Assembly: GCA_026987055.1 (NCBI GenBank) | Contig: JALSNL010000452.1 | Span: forward strand, 1 to 6,100 | Origin: Melioribacteraceae bacterium | Lineage (GTDB): Bacteria > Bacteroidota > Ignavibacteria > Ignavibacteriales > Melioribacteraceae | Direction of reading: 5' to 3' | DNA: 6,100 bases | Part shown: piece after piece, positions 5,959 to 6,100 of the stretch | How positions within the stretch are numbered: the first letter of the stretch is position 1 | Layout of the letters: every line of letters begins with the position of its first letter | The notes under the pieces: generated by a model | What the model saw: the letters and a program-made list of their open reading frames with translations, nothing else | Database searches by the model: none | Told to the model about the DNA's origin: nothing | Program-made: the position numbers and the translations under genes

Positions 5959-6100
5959 CTAAGGCTTATGGTTTCTGTAGGTTCTGTAATTAAAAGTTTT
6001 CCAATTTAGATTTTTAATTTTTATTATTGATTCACCTTTTGTTGTACAAAAATCATAAGCTTCCGGATGATTTGTGATTGTTTTTTTCAAACAGATAGTA
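5959..6100 (-). CDS. C-terminal end of an unrecognised protein (runs off right edge)
   Basis: The minus strand is open from the right edge to TAG at 5961-5959, giving 46 residues. The reading includes LKKTITNHPEAYDFC, then a Lys/Ile-rich stretch (GESIIKIKNLNWK) and the basic, aromatic tail FNYRTYRNHKP. The composition looks protein-like, and the two other frames on this strand close sooner. I recognise no family, and 46 codons in AT-rich DNA is limited evidence. If real, the gene ends 135 bp upstream of the secreted hydrolase on the same strand. That gap holds only AT-rich sequence and the hydrolase ribosome-binding site. Confidence 0.45.
   Translation of the reverse strand, partial: TICLKKTITNHPEAYDFCTTKGESIIKIKNLNWKTFNYRTYRNHKP

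Overview
The window is AT-rich DNA, roughly one third G+C by eye, with tightly packed genes. The likely source is a member of the Bacteroidota/Ignavibacteriota group. The evidence for this is a long-form HisG directly followed by HisD, a secreted hydrolase whose signal peptide ends in Ala with Gln next, a head-GIN (DUF2807) lipoprotein, and Shine-Dalgarno sites of the AGGA/AAGG type. The phylum is inferred from gene content only. I see no insertion sequence, phage gene, CRISPR array, tRNA or rRNA.

Layout. Bases 1-772 (minus) hold the first 257 codons of histidinol dehydrogenase, hisD, which runs off the left edge. Bases 830-1696 (minus) hold hisG, ATP phosphoribosyltransferase. Upstream of hisG lies the most interesting element of the window, a complete-looking his transcription attenuator. 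It has a 22-codon leader ORF (1766-1834) with three consecutive His codons, three alternative RNA pairings (1:2, 2:3, 3:4), and a GC-rich terminator with a U tract (1714-1741) that ends just before the hisG ribosome-binding site. Ribosome stalling on the His codons would cover strand 1, let strand 2 pair with strand 3, and permit transcription of hisG-hisD. Translation to the leader stop would cover strand 2 and favour termination.

Next comes a cytoplasmic esterase-like alpha/beta hydrolase (1941-2669, minus). It is divergent from a DUF2807 lipoprotein gene (2827-3477, plus), and the gap between them has a symmetric pair of promoter-like boxes. Downstream on the plus strand is a stand-alone GyrI-like effector-binding protein (3603-4064). 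It is followed after 3 nt by a broken ORF (4068-4222): the beginning of an alpha/beta hydrolase and, in another frame, a protein-like C-terminal tail. Convergent to these is a secreted two-domain alpha/beta hydrolase (4417-5823, minus). The right edge carries the last 46 codons of an unrecognised minus-strand ORF (5959-6100).

Function. The his genes form one regulated biosynthetic unit controlled by charged tRNA-His. The other genes look like unrelated single-gene units: envelope or secreted proteins, hydrolases and a ligand-binding protein. The sequence shows no pathway linking them.
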